Notes under the pieces: model-generated
What the model saw: only the letters and a program-made list of their open reading frames with translations
The model's database searches: none
Told to the model about the DNA's origin: nothing
Position numbers and translations under genes: made by a program
Shown: piece by piece, positions 14,506-14,560 of the stretch
Layout: every line of letters begins with the position of its first letter
Position numbering within the stretch: the first letter of the stretch is position 1
NCBI GenBank assembly: GCA_947503365.1
Contig: CANNDT010000109.1
Coordinates: 1-14,560 of the forward strand
From: CANNDT01 sp945876205
GTDB taxonomy: Bacteria; Acidobacteriota; Vicinamibacteria; Vicinamibacterales; UBA2999
DNA length: 14,560 bases
Reading direction: 5' to 3'

Positions 14506-14513
14506 ACAGTCAA
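14485..14513 (-). promoter_or_regulatory. Promoter of the argCBD-NAGS-argJ-argF operon
   Basis: On the minus strand TTGACT (14513-14508) and TATAAA (14490-14485) are separated by exactly 17 bp, each matching consensus at 5 of 6 positions. Transcription would start near 14478, about 20 nt before the argC ATG. This AT-rich patch contrasts sharply with its GC-rich surroundings. Confidence 0.8.
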
Positions 14514-14560
14514 GGGTTGTTGTATCCTAGGTGGCTGGGTCGCTCTCGCGCGGGCTTCAG

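Noticed and set aside
13415..14530. 371-codon open frame on the plus strand opposite argC
   Set aside because: It is the antisense shadow of argC, is rich in Arg/Gly/Glu with no family motif, and would run through the arg promoter. High GC explains the lack of stops.
1..14560. tRNA genes, insertion sequences, prophage or integron elements
   Set aside because: I saw no tRNA-like cloverleaf, transposase, integrase or att-like direct repeat in the intergenic regions, which total only a few hundred bases.

Overview
The window is GC-rich bacterial chromosome with tightly packed genes. Its family content (a DUF5916/CBM9-like outer-membrane protein, an HGSNAT/DUF1624-type membrane protein, an FTR1 permease, GGGGTCTGACCCC-type palindromes, 9-nt CACGAAG repeats) suggests an Acidobacteriota-like soil bacterium, perhaps Vicinamibacteria. 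That placement is inference: there is no rRNA or other taxonomic marker here.

Layout. (a) 1-2426, plus strand: the tail of an unidentified gene, a G-rich (potential G-quadruplex) spacer, an FTR1-family iron permease, an OsmC-family protein and a DUF1624-type membrane acyltransferase, the last two overlapping as GTGA. (b) 2423-4675, minus strand: a large DUF5916 outer-membrane protein that meets the DUF1624 gene tail-to-tail at a shared TTAA. An imperfect inverted repeat built of 9-nt units lies exactly at this junction and encodes the DUF1624 C-terminal tail. (c) 4676-6194: a divergent intergenic region with nested dyads, then an orphan DGQHR-domain (DndB-like) gene with its own sigma70-like promoter. 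After it comes a structured segment ending in a perfect intrinsic terminator that points to the minus strand, which suggests a small RNA. (d) 6195-6956, plus strand: a stand-alone PxpA (LamB/YcsF) homologue, overlapping convergently with the next gene. (e) 14458 down to 6934, minus strand: an arginine biosynthesis operon argC-argB-argD-NAGS(argA-like)-argJ-argF followed 11 bp later by a long-chain acyl-CoA ligase. Almost every junction is an overlap (GTGA, ATGA, GTGA, 8 bp, 20 bp), so translational coupling is likely.

How the genes work together. ArgJ recycles the acetyl group from N-acetylornithine to glutamate, and the short GNAT synthase can prime or top up N-acetylglutamate. ArgB, ArgC and ArgD carry it to N-acetylornithine, and ArgF turns ornithine into citrulline; argG and argH must lie elsewhere. 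Upstream of argC is a near-consensus promoter (TTGACT-N17-TATAAA) whose -10 and spacer are covered by two overlapping ARG-box-like dyads, so ArgR-type repression is the natural model. The parts least explained by known biology are the orphan DGQHR gene, the putative minus-strand RNA beside it, and the repeat captured by the DUF1624 gene.
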